Positions 35,883 to 46,899 of a stretch of DNA of 64,000 bases are shown here, one piece after another. The translations under genes were made by a program, and so were the position numbers. The notes under the pieces are model-generated. The model searched no databases, was not told the DNA's origin, and worked only from the letters and a program-made list of their open reading frames with translations. Within the stretch, counting starts at the first letter, position 1. Each line of letters starts with the position of its first letter. The DNA is from Exophiala sp. HKRS030 (taxonomy: Eukaryota; Ascomycota; Eurotiomycetes; Chaetothyriales; Herpotrichiellaceae), in contig JAHWDD010000001.1 of NCBI GenBank assembly GCA_023897205.1, positions 2,108,001 to 2,172,000 of the forward strand, read 5' to 3'.

Positions 35883-37789
35883 CTATAATCGTGCCAACTG
35901 CTGTGCTTGAGTCTTCGATTTATCATTTGCGATGAGTGTCTTCCCAAGATCTCGAAGCACCTGTTTCTGCACTTTTCCACTCCCAGTCTGAGGCATGTGC
36001 TTTGGCAGTCCAGGATCAGCACCAAGGACGAAAACATGCTTTGGAGCTTTGTGTCTTCCCAGCTTCTCCCAAATCCATTGCCAAATATTCTCGTTCGAAG
36101 GCCGTTGGGCCCCGGCTTCGAGCACAATAAACGCCGCAACCACCTCTCCGTAGTGGTGATCCGGCAGACCTACGACCGAGGCCTGCAGGATGGCTGGGTG
36201 AGCCATCAGTCGCTCCTCAATCTCCAAGGGGTATATGTTCTCGCCGCCGCGAATGATGATGTCTTTGAATCGACCCGTAATTGAGCAGTAGCCTTCCGCG
36301 TCAAACGAGGCTTCATCACCTGTACGGAGCCAGACGGTGCCGTCCGGATCCCGTAGCATCGTCGCTTCAGTCTTTGCAGGGTTGTTCCAGTAGCCACTAA
36401 AAACTTGGTATCCTGACATACAGAGCTCGCCACGGTGGCCGATTGGAACTATGCTTCCATCGCGCGGATTGATAATTTTAGCCTTTGCATGAGGTAAGAT
36501 CTTGCCTACTGTTGTCAGACGTCGCTCAATTGTATCAGTCGTGAAAGCGTTGAAGCATGTGGGTGAGGCTTCTGTCAGACCATAGCTACTGGTAAACTCG
36601 GTCATATTAAGCTCAGAAATCATTCTTCTCATTAATGGGCGGGGGACGGGAGCGCCAGCAACGATGCCAGTCCGAAGAGAAGAGCAGTCGAAGTTTGCTG
36701 GTCGTGGCAGGCTGAGAATTGCTTCGAACATGGTCGGAACTCCGTGAATGGCTGTGCAGCGCTCGTCAGAGATGGCGTTTAAGGCCGCCGCAGCGTCAAA
36801 TACATCGCTGGGGAAAACGATACTCGCACCATGCGTGAATACGGCAAGGAAGCCAAGCACCAGACCAAAGCAGTGAAATAACGGTGGTGCGCAGCATAGG
36901 GTATCAGAAGGTGTTAGGTTCATGCGATCACCGATAAATCGTGCGTTGTTGATGATATTACTGGACACGAGTTAGCCAAAAGGCTCGTTTCCAAAGAATA
37001 CAGTAAATGAAACTGACTGATGAGTGAGTGCTGCAGCCTTGGGGTCGCCTGTAGAGCCGCTTGTGAACTGGAGATTGCAAATATCCTCCGGTTTGAGTTG
37101 ATCCTCCCGAACACGCAAAGCCCTCAAGGACTGCGACTGTCCTTCAGAGATCACATCTTCGTAGGTCATAAAATTCCTATAACCACCACGCAGGAGTACA
37201 ATATGCTTCAAATCCGGGGCGGTGCTGCGTTTCGTTGGGTTTCCGCCCAGAGTCTCTAGTGTGTGAATCAGGTTATGGCGGCCTATAGCTGAAACCGCAA
37301 AGAATAGCTTGCAGCCCGTATGCTTCAGCGCATACAGCACTTCTGAAGTTGTGTAGGTGTTGTTGATTACTACCAAGACAGCCCGACTCTTGCCGCGGCA
37401 AAGAACAATGCCACATACTGCTCACAGTTGCCAGCCATGACTCCTATACGATCTCCTTTCTGCACATCCAGTGCAAGAAGTCCAAGCGCAAGACGGTGGC
37501 TTTCCTGTTCCAGAAAGCCATATGTCCATCGCGCACCTGTCCATGGACAAATGAAACACTCGAGATCGTGATATTGAAGGCTTTGAAATGCCAAAAGGTC
37601 TCCCAATGTCGTATAAAGCAGAGCTGGATTCTTTGTACCCTCGATGATCGACAAGCCATGCGCATCGTGAGGAGCAGCGTCATGTCCAGCCCCTTGGACC
37701 TGTCGGAGGATGCTTTCCAGCCTGGTCAGACTGGCTGGGACGAGGTCCTCGCCGTCGAGGACTGTCGTTGATGGTGTCGCCGTCGCCAT
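35883..37789 (-). CDS. sidI: SidI-like mevalonyl-CoA ligase (acyl-CoA synthetase), one apparent frameshift
   Basis: The exons are 37789-37018 and 36960-35883, about 616 residues. The intron has a GTCAGT donor and a GGCTAACTC branch point. The adenylate-forming motifs are in order: LQFTSGSTGDPKAAALTH (phosphate loop), TSSYGLTEASPT, VWLRTGDEA, GRFKDIIIRGGENIYPLEIE, and QTGSGKVQKQVL with the catalytic Lys. Next to a sidF-like gene, the best reading is SidI, which loads mevalonate onto CoA for fusarinine synthesis; other fatty acyl-CoA synthetases share these motifs. The C-terminus Ala-Arg-Leu fits PTS1, and residues 23-31 (RLESILRQV) nearly match PTS2. The frame breaks at 37382-37384 (CCC, one base short): before it the frame reads FFAAARVG, after it VVINNTYTTSEVLYALKH. 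Confidence 0.8.
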
Positions 37790-39162
37790 GAGCTTGCGTG
37801 TACCAACCTGGTGCCGAGTGTTGCCATCAAGTCAAGTCATTGTCCATCTCGGATATGTCACGTCGTCTCTATGGTCCTCCGGTCTCGGGAGAACCCCAAA
37901 TCTCGACGTCGTGGCCGTCTCGATCACAACGGCTAGACTCGGTGTAGCTCCATTGTGGGCGACGCAGAAATGTCGATCGCTATCGCTTGTCTCCTGCAAA
38001 TCCGGCGTCTTCCGAGGCTCTTTGCTTTAGCGAATACAGAAATTACCATCCGAAAGGAAAGCGCTCATTCGAATAAACTGGGGCAACCGCATGACCCCCA
38101 CGATCGACTGATCCAGATTAGCAAGGGGAGCCAGTGACTTCGAGGCAGACCCATCGGCCAACATGTCTTCAGTTGGTTGCAAAGCCGTGTTTGCCATCAC
38201 TACCGAGCTTTGTAAATCGAGGCATCAGTCAAGGTGTGCAACTTTGTCGTGGGCGAGAGATCACGAACTCTAACTGACCCCCCTCCGAATCGGAGCATAT
38301 GCGCCAAGACATGCCCAAGGCTCGGCAAATTTGTTAGCTTGATCTGATAAGATTATCTTGCGATCTCATTCGAGGCTGAGGTGTCAGGGGTAGTCACAAA
38401 TTGCACGCGGTGTCTTGGCTGCAAATTTGCACATCCACTTCATTTGCTGAGCGTCCTGGTTTCATTTCGAAGTCGCTAGCTGTCAGGTCCTTCATTCTCA
38501 GTACACATGCCGAATTCCGCATAGATGGACTCTCGCAGCATGGGCAGCCTCTGAAAGCCGCTACATGCCCCATAAAATGTGTTATATGACCTTCAATTAT
38601 CCGCCCCAAAAATGACGCATTCTGCCACTTAGCGAGACATTTGCCATCGTCGGTACAAGCCTCCACTCTTTATGGGAGCGGAGGCCTTGGAAGATTCAGC
38701 CTGTAATGAAAAACTATCACGTAAATCCGTGACTGACAAGCCACATCCAGACCGTCACGTATCGCTAAAAAAAACTCGCGTCTTTACATCTTGCGAAAGA
38801 ATACAATGGGGCAAGAAATTTCATGCGGGACGAAAGCAACTAGCTAGTTTTTGGGCAATGGTCTGAATGAACAGATGACTCTCGCGCACTAGGACAAGCT
38901 CTCGATAGCTTCAGCAATGCTGGGAATCATATTCGGCCAGTGCGATGTGCACCACCTCGGCTGCAGACCTCATCACATGCAATGCTACCGCTCCAGTTCG
39001 ACCTGCTACCGCCGAACTCGGGTAGAATTCTCGAGCTCTGTGGAGCTTGAAGTAAACAAAGACATTTTCGAGCCTCCTGCTAGATTTAACTTCCTTTTCA
39101 TCTTCAGTTCACCATCTTCTGTACCAAGGTTATTGTAACAACACAAGATTCAGATTTCCAAG
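37790..39162. other. Divergent promoter region sidI-like / CFEM
   Basis: This is 1.4 kb between divergently transcribed genes. It contains one full SreA-type GATA site (38342-38350), which is part of a GATAAGATTATC palindrome. No gene is supported in the rest. Confidence 0.6.
38342..38357 (+). promoter_or_regulatory. SreA-type GATA site, palindromic pair
   Basis: ATCTGATAA (38342-38350) matches the iron-regulatory consensus ATCWGATAA exactly. It continues as GATTATC, giving two inverted GATA cores. It lies about 550 bases upstream of the sidI-like start and 800 upstream of the CFEM gene. SreA-type GATA factors repress siderophore genes when iron is plentiful. Confidence 0.6.
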
Positions 39163-39905
39163 ATGAAGCTCCTCACTTTGACAACAGCGGCCGTCGTCGC
39201 TTTCGTCATTCCAGCACTTGCTCAGGACATCACTAGCTTGCCTCAATGTGCAGTAAGTAGACATTCCAACCTTGGTCATATGACGGTGTCTGGCTCTTCG
39301 AGATGTCGGCTCACGAGTCTGTGTTGAGCCTGAAACTGATTCAAATCGTGCAAACTTCTAGCAACAACCCATCTTGAACGCAATCAGCGCATCTGGATGC
39401 CCACTTACTGACATCGCATGTATTTGCGGTAACAACAACTTCGTCAATGGTCTGCTGGAATTGATCCCTACACTTTGCACTCCCGATGAAGTTGCGAGTA
39501 AGTTCAACGAAGGTGTTCAGACCAGTGTCGAAGACTGATCGCCTGCTAGTCGTGTCCGAGTTTTCCGAGACCCTGTGCATCGCATATGGAGTGACTCTCA
39601 CTTTGCCAGACGTTGTATCTGGCTCTCCGTCCACAACGGCGTCCAATTCAACTGCCACCGGAGCTGCGACTTCTACGTCAGTCTCTGAAGCCGCTACCAC
39701 TTCAGCCTCTAGTTCGAGCGAGTCGGCCGCAACCAGCAGTGCAGCACCAGCTTCGTCATCTTCTGTCGCCGCAAGCTCAACTGGCACCGCCTCTGCGAGC
39801 GCCGCAGCATCCAGCAGCCCCGCTGCTGGAGCAGCAAATGCCAACAGTGTTGGATACCAGGCTCTTTTCGGAGTTGCGGCCTTGGGTCTCGCTGCAGTCG
39901 TATAG
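39163..39905 (+). CDS. GPI-anchored CFEM-domain protein (six Cys)
   Basis: Three exons (39163-39252, 39362-39497, 39550-39905) give 193 residues, all with good GTAAGT donors. A signal peptide (residues 1-20, ending ALA-Q) is followed by a CFEM domain at about 27-90 with Cys at 29, 43, 50, 52, 69 and 85. The segment GCPLTDIACIC keeps the Asp (47) that ligates heme iron in Candida CFEM proteins. Canonical CFEM domains have eight Cys; the second and one in the middle are absent here. A long Ser/Ala/Thr-rich stalk (about 105-170) and a C-terminal hydrophobic tail (YQALFGVAALGLAAVV) follow, as for GPI attachment. CFEM proteins of this kind can bind heme or act at the cell surface. Its place between siderophore genes suggests iron or heme acquisition; the heme role is inference. 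Confidence 0.88.
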
Positions 39906-40162
39906 AAACTATCTCGACAGAGTGAGGCACTCAGGCTTTGAAAAATTGAAGAATTCGTGGCTAAGCATATGTATCGTATAGCTGGGCGAAATGACAAGAC
40001 AGCAGCAAGACAGTTTAGACTTTACAGTTCATAGTCAATACAGAAAAATCCTTCTCTCAAACCATCCGGATACTCACAGGTTTCAAGTCTACCCGTAGCA
40101 ACAGTGTGACAAGAACATTAGATCATTTCATTGCATGAGACATTTTTTAGACGTCCAAGCTA

Positions 40163-43100
40163 TCACAGCATCTGAAATTGAGCATTAAGCCTGTAAGCTT
40201 CACTCCTGACAAGCAGCTCTTCATGCCTCCCATAGTCTGCGACCCTGCCGCCATCAATTACAAACACCACATCCGCCTTAACACCGTGTGCAAACGATGG
40301 GTTATCGCGATCACAGTCATCGACGAGCCTCTTACTGCACGCTCCAGCCCATCCTGGAGAGCCTTTTCCGTCTCGGCGTCTAGTGCACTGGTACTCTCGT
40401 CAAGCAGCAGGAGCCTAGGCTTCCGGACCAGAGCACGTGCGATCGCCAGTCTCTGCCGCTGACCCCCGGATAGTTGTGATCCATTAGGACCACACTCAGT
40501 ATCGTACTTATCTGGTAGAGACAAGATCATGTCGTGGATGTTGGCGATTCGACATGCTTCTTCGATTTCTTCATCTGAAGCTTCGTGACCTGGCCTCGCG
40601 CCGAGGCCAACGTTGAACTTGATGGATCCACTAAACAGAGCGTTGTCTTGCGGGACGTAAGCTACATCGCTGCGCACATTATCACGGGTAATATCCAGCC
40701 CGTCCAGCGCGATAGTCCCAGAGGTTGCATTGTACATCCCTAAGATCAAGCGCATAATCGTTGATTTCCCGGCGCCTGATGCTCCGACTATGCCGCAAAA
40801 TTGGCCGCGCTGGATGACCAAGTTGGTGTCTTGTAATACCGGTGCCTGCGGACTAGAAGGATAGACAAAGTTGACAGATTGGAAGACCACACTCATACCC
40901 TGTTCGCTCCTGACTTTTGGTGCCTTTTCCGTCAACATGGGATTTTCGAGGTCCGGAATTGCAGAATCGGTCGTTGGATCTGAACTGATGAGACGGGAGG
41001 AGGTCTGTTTGGCCGAGCCAAGATTGATGAGACTTAACACTCGCGATGCAGAAGCCCGAGCACGGGAGACTTCTGGAGCCAGAGTGAACATTTGACCCCA
41101 TAGCTGGGCACTGACCAACATCGCCACAAGTACGATAAAGAATTGCTGCTGAGAGTTTTCTCCTTTCATGATTTGCTGCGACCCCCACCAGTAGGCGAAA
41201 GCATAGATGAAGAATCCAGTAGTGTTGGAGATCGCTAGCCATACATTCGTGTAAACACTAACCATTAGCATCTCTTTCCGAGGGCTTTCCAAAGCATTGT
41301 GATATGTGTCCATGATTCTGTCTTCGAGCGAGAACAATATTATAGCCTTGATAGACGTAACAGTCTCGACTGAGATCCCAACAGACTTTGAAAATGCCTT
41401 CGAGTGTCGCTCCTCGAACCTCGAGTGGCTGTAAAGCTGCATGATTCCTGAGCCAAGGAGAATCGGAACCATTGCAAGACAAACAATGGCTATCTTCCAA
41501 GCGATGATATGTGAGAGAATTATAGCGACGACGAAATTCACTAGAATAGAAAATATAGTGCCAATCGTCGACCCACTGAATGCGCCAATAGCAGCACTAT
41601 CTTTTGTCAAGACTGAGAGGAGAGATGAAGAATCTCTATCCTTCGAATGATGCCATTCGAAATTTTGTTCTAATAGGGAGCGGAACGATAGAACACGCAG
41701 CCTGTAAAGTAGCCGTTCCGCGATGAGAGCGAACGATGACCAACTGATCAGATTCGCAAAGAACTCAACGACAGCAAGCATGAATAGCATACCTCCGAAG
41801 AAGCGACCAACATATAGTATGCGGTCTGTTGTTGTGTTGCAAAGGGCTAGTGCACCGACCGTATGACCGAAGATGAGACCCGAAGCTGAATATGTACTTC
41901 CGACAATGACGGATGTAATGATGGCCATGACGAGCCAGCCCCGCGAAGGCCGGATCAACTGACTGACATTGCGTATTATAACCCATGATGAGAGGTTGGA
42001 TTCAATCATGTCGGAATTCGAATTTCCTATGTTGTGGGCATCGGGTGATACAAATTCGTCCTTTTGATCTCCATTCACAGTCACAGGTTCGTTCTCGGTC
42101 TCTTCTGCAAATGATGGCTTTTCCACATCGAGCTGTGCAGATGATACATCAGGATATCGACTCGCCACACTACTCAGAGACTGTAAATCTGTGTCATCCG
42201 CAGAAACAAGCTCTTGCAGCTTCACCATGTTTGCAAAAGTTCCCCCTTGGGATAGAAGCTGCTCATATGTGCCTTCCTCTTCCACTATGCCATTCTTCAG
42301 CACTAGAATGTTGTTCGCATTCTTGACTGTAGAGAGGCGATGTGCCACAGTGATGACAGTCCTACCGACAGATGCTTTGTCGAGGGCTACTTGTATGCGT
42401 TGCTCCGTAGCCGAATCCAAGGAAGCAGTGGCTTCATCCAGTACTAAAATCTTTGGATCTCGGATCAGAGCTCTTGCAAGAGCAATTCTCTGTCTCTGGC
42501 CGCCACTCAGAGACTTTCCACCAATACCGACGTTGGTTTCGTACCCTTTCTCAAGCTTTTCGATGAAACTTGAGGCATCAGCTGATTTTGCTGCTCCGAT
42601 CACAAGGTCAAATATTTCCTTCATCTCTGGGTATCCTGGGGTGGAGAATCGTGCCTGAAGTCCAAATGCGTTGCCAGAATCAGAAGATTTCAGGTTCAGT
42701 AGACATTGCTGAAGCTTCTTGTGTGAAGGTCGCGAAGATCCGATCAGACCAACAGCAATATTCTCAAAGATTGAACAGTTCAAGAGTGTCGGCTCTTGCT
42801 GTACAACACCGAGTAGCCCACGCAAATCTCGAACGTTGATTTTACGCACGTTGATACCATCCAGAAGAATTTCGCCGTCATTTGGATCATACAATCGATT
42901 CAATAGGCCTGTGATTGTTGATTTACCGCTCCCAGAAGGCCCCACGATAGCAGTGCGTTCTCCCACAGGGAAGTCTATTCGAACATTTTCAAGGACTTTT
43001 TCATCTGGACGCGAAGGGTAGGCAAAACTAACGTTGCAGAATTGAAAGAATCCTGGGCTGTCCACATCAAGTTCAAGACCATTTACTTCCTGCTGGCCAA

Positions 43101-44265
43101 TCGTAGACTTTTGGTCGATGATATATTTCAGACGACGAAAAGCAGAAGCAGCGCTACCAAATAGTGGCAACAATGGTGCTGTCGACCCAAGTATCACGCA
43201 TGCTGCGTCGCATTAGTCTTCGACAGCTACTTGTCAGCCTTTTGGAAGACAACTCACCATCAACCACGATGAAGACCACCGTATATATTTCCCCAACACT
43301 TGAACCATCCCCATCGCCAGAAAACAGTCTAGCAATCATGCGACTGCCTTGCCAGAACGCTAGGGCGTTAGCAGAATATGCTATAAAGTACAACATTCCG
43401 GCTTGTATCGCAGCAACGACGCCTTTCTTGATGCCGGCTTGACGAGCAATCGCCATGCTGTTGGCGAATTTCTGCTCCAGACGCTGCTCTGCACCAAAGG
43501 CCTGAACAACATCAACATGAGATAAAGCTTCAGATGCAGTTGAAGCCGCCGATGCAGCGGCATCTGACATGGAAGCTGTAAACTTGTGGAAGAATCCACC
43601 TCCGATGATGGCTACCAAAAGGAACGCTGGAACAAGAGAGATGAGCATTCCCGCAAGTCTGGCCTGCTTGATGAATGCTATCACATATGCTGTAATGAAG
43701 AATGAGACGCTGGCAATAAACATGCCGACTTTCTCACACGTTCCAGATTGAACCGCTTGGACGTCGGCATTGAGCCGCACAGAAACTTCCCCTGCTTGGT
43801 GCTGATCAAAGAAAGCCATATCTTGTCGCAGGAGGCTTTGGAAATAGGAAATTCGTAGGCGATGGGCTACCCGCTGACTAAGAAGGCCCCAGGCAACCAC
43901 ATAGGTGAAGATCAAAGCAAAAGCTGCAATGGCAATGTATACAAGTTGCAGTACTTTGTCATTGATGGTCGACATGTAAGCTTGGCCGCTGCCTGTCTCA
44001 GTAACATCACAAGATGCTCCATTGAGGTCGTCGACAAGCTCTCCAAATAATAGTGCCATAAGTGGAAATGGAACACCCGATGCTGCTGCACACACGGCTC
44101 CAACCGCCATCAAACTTATGTCGAGCCATGTCGAGCCAGCAAATGCTAGCAACTGCAGGAATATTTGCACCTACCAGTAACATTTCAGCACAAAATCCAT
44201 GAGTAATTGTGTGCGATAAAACTGACCTCTGATGGCGACCTGGGAGTTTGCCCTTTGTTTCTCAT
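40163..44265 (-). CDS. sitT: SitT-like full ABC transporter (MDR/ABCB type), one apparent frameshift
   Basis: Three exons (44265-44227, 44170-43258, 43202-40163), about 1330 residues. Exon 1 codes only 13 residues, joined by a phase-0 intron (GTCAGT/GGTAG); the second intron is GTGAGT/CGCAG. The layout is TMD-NBD-TMD-NBD. NBD1 has Walker A GPSGSGKST, signature LSGGQRQRIALARAL and Walker B ILVLDEATASLDS. NBD2 has GASGAGKST, LSGGQRQRLAIARAL and LLLLDESTSALD. This is the P-glycoprotein class; A. fumigatus sitT, an ABC gene in the fusarinine cluster, is the likely relative. It may export siderophore or breakdown products at the plasma or vacuolar membrane. The frame breaks at 40276-40281 (one A or G missing), after THRLHTVL; beyond it ADVVFVIDGGRVADYGRHEE continues to a stop at 40163. 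Confidence 0.87.
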
Positions 44266-45364
44266 CTTTCGAGTAACAACACTATACACGCAAATCTCTT
44301 CAAGATCTCCGGGTGTCAATCATGAGGGTTGTTAGATTGACCTGAGATATTCTTAGACTCGAATGGACACGATTTGGCGTAAGTTGGAAGTATTGTCAAG
44401 GCATTTTCATGGCACGTGACGAGGCTTTTGAAAGAAGATGTATGAGCGCTTCCACCAATATTTCGTCGACAAAGACTTGACCTGGAACCTTGTTGTTCTG
44501 CGAACCAAAAGCCCCATTAGATTCACTTTCAAGCAAATGCTGGCTTCTGTCCTCGAACAGAAGGGAGCAACCAACCTGTGATCTTTTGTTACGTTTCGTC
44601 CGATACCGGCCTTAGTCCATAGACCCGTAACAGTCGTTTCGGTAAGTGTGGACTAATTAGCGCTTTTCCTGGTTGGAAAAGATGTCCTTGTTTCCGTTGC
44701 CTTGGATCCCGTCCAGAGTTGCGTATCACATATGCACATTGAGCGCTGCACGAGGCATGAGAACATGTCGGGGCAGCTAAGTGAAAAGGACAAAATGTCC
44801 GAAGAAGTGCATTAGGGCCTCCACAGACCTCGCGAGTTTCGAGTCTAATATCTTGGTTGTGACAATACAAGTAATACAGCCACTGTCTGTAATGACAGAT
44901 GGAGATGTTGGCAAGGTCTTCGGGGCCCACTTGGTGTTCAACGTATCGAGTTTGAAGTGTCCCGCATAACGTTTCTTGTCTTTCTGGGCACCATTTTCCG
45001 GCCTCGGGTCTGTCGAGTTCCTTTCACCATGCAATCAAGAAGTTTCATGTCGGGCTCGACCAAAAGAATCACAGAATGGTTAGTAGCCACAGCATGAGTG
45101 TGCGAGATTCACGGGTGGCCGGTGTTCGGACCATACCTTGACCAACACGTGGTTCGGGTGAAATTCAGTTCAAGAGGCCGTGCATCTCTCAGAATGCGTA
45201 GTCGCACACACAGTTCAATATCTAGCATAACCCTAGTGATTTGTGAACCGAACCCTGCGACGAGAATACCCTCACTCTGACGCTATCGAGCCAGTACCAA
45301 AAGCCCTTCTTGAGCTTTTGAGCTTTCTTCATCGGAGCAATCACATTCGAAAACCATCGCCGTC
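44266..45364. other. Divergent intergenic region ABC / GNAT
   Basis: This is 1.1 kb of shared upstream region for the ABC transporter (minus) and the GNAT gene (plus). No full GATA consensus and no gene are supported. Confidence 0.5.
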
Positions 45365-46236
45365 ATGGGTATCTTGGTCTTGCCGGCCTTGATACCAGAC
45401 ATCGAGCAAGTGTATGACGTCTACTTTGCCGCGTTTCAAGGGAAGAGATGGCGACATTAATGCTGAAGATTCTATTTCCGCAAGGGATAACGGAGGAGTT
45501 CCGGAAAGCACATACCGCCGCGACGCTGGCATACTGGCATAAGTCACGAACACAGTATACCCTAAAGGCCGTGGACACAGAAACGGGAGAAATTGTAGGG
45601 ATGCTTCTGGGTGATGTCCATCTACTGGGACGTTCCGAAGAAGAGCGCAGCTTCCAAGGCGTTCCATGGCTGGAAGGCGAAGAAAGAGAAAGGGCAGAGA
45701 AGATCCTCAAACCCTTGTGGGAAATACGGGAGAAGCTATGGGGTGATCGCCCACACTTTTGTAAGTGAACAACCCAGATCCTGGCCTTTAGTCAAGCGAG
45801 CATGTCCTCGAACAACACATCATTGACTGGAGGACTAGACTGTCATGTGATCGGTGTTGATCCAAAGCAACAAGGTCGTCATGCCGGAGCAGCACTGATA
45901 AAATGGGGTAGCGAAGTGGCTAACCAGGCGCAACTGCCAATATACTTCGAGTCATCCCCATCCACCGTCCGTTTATACGAGAAAATGGGCTTTAGAAGAT
46001 TAGATGAAACTGTCGTCCATAAGGCTGAGGTTCTTGGAACGGATCATGACATCGAGATACCGCTCATGGTGAAAATGCCTCCTGCTGCTAAAGGTGTAAC
46101 ATTTGAAAGCTGGCGAGCAAAAGGTTATCCTTCCTGGAGTGCTTTATCCGATATTGAAGGAAGCAACACTACACCAGAGACTAAAACAGAGTCCCAACCC
46201 GTGGTGAAAATTACTCAATTGCCGGTATCTGTTTGA
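45365..46236 (+). CDS. GNAT acetyltransferase in the siderophore locus, one apparent frameshift
   Basis: The exons are 45365-45760 and 45839-46236, about 264 residues. The intron has GTAAGT and a GGACTAG acceptor. The start reads MGILVLPALIPDIEQVYDVYFAAFQG. It continues one frame over after 45440-45442 (GGG, one base short) as EEMATLMLKILFPQGI. The C-terminal part has the acetyl-CoA loop IGVDPKQQGRHAGAALIKWG, then PIYFESSPSTVRLYEKMGFR, a clear GNAT fold. Fungi have many GNATs of this long type with unknown substrates. A. fumigatus uses the acetyltransferase SidG to turn fusarinine C into TAFC. Position suggests this protein could play that role, but I see no specific SidG feature, so the substrate is left open. 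Confidence 0.8.
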
Positions 46237-46899
46237 TTTGAAGCGGACCTTGCGAACGATCGGCCAAAAATTGCTCTCAAAACAACTTCCTGAAGTCTTC
46301 TCTTCAAGGTTGAAGTTCCGATATGGGATAGGGCGAGCACACGGGGTGGACTACAAACGGCAAGATAGAGCACAGTACCCATATTTCGCACGATAGTAAG
46401 ATGAAAATTAATGAAATCCTCTTAATCGGTACTTCATATTTGCAGTCATGCGACCGTTTTGTCGTCATGCATGTGGTTATGGTGCACATTTACTGTTCCC
46501 GCGGGTCTCGATAGAATCCGAACGTTCCGCAAATGCATCACAGATGGAGGCATGGGCTCAATGCCTCCTCAATTGGGATTAGATGCAGACAAGGGTCCTT
46601 CTGGAAATAAGAACACGATCGCTGAGCATCTAAAGTAAAGGTACAGTAAATGTGGCCATGCCTAGACACTAATTCCGATGTCGGCTGACAGTAAGTATTG
46701 CTTGTCAATTTGCCTCTTTAGCGAATGGTTATCCTCCCTCACACGCCGAACAGAACTAGACACCAAACTATGACTGACCCAGCTAGGTCTACCGTTGAGT
46801 TTGACTTCACTTCTTTCCTTCGAAGTACGCTTTGATAATCCCGTCCAAGATCTTAGAAATCGTCTTCAACAATCAGGCTTAGACATCATTCAGCGACTC
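46237..46899. other. Intergenic, MFS transporter upstream region
   Basis: This is 0.66 kb upstream of the transporter. Only a lone TTATCC core (near 46727) was seen. An ATG at 46770 opens a 21-codon frame that does not join the transporter without an unsupported splice. Confidence 0.5.

Noticed and set aside
40163..40281. Natural early stop of the ABC transporter after THRLHTVL
   Set aside because: The next frame encodes the expected end of NBD2 (VVFVIDGGRVADYGRHEELL) up to a stop at 40163.
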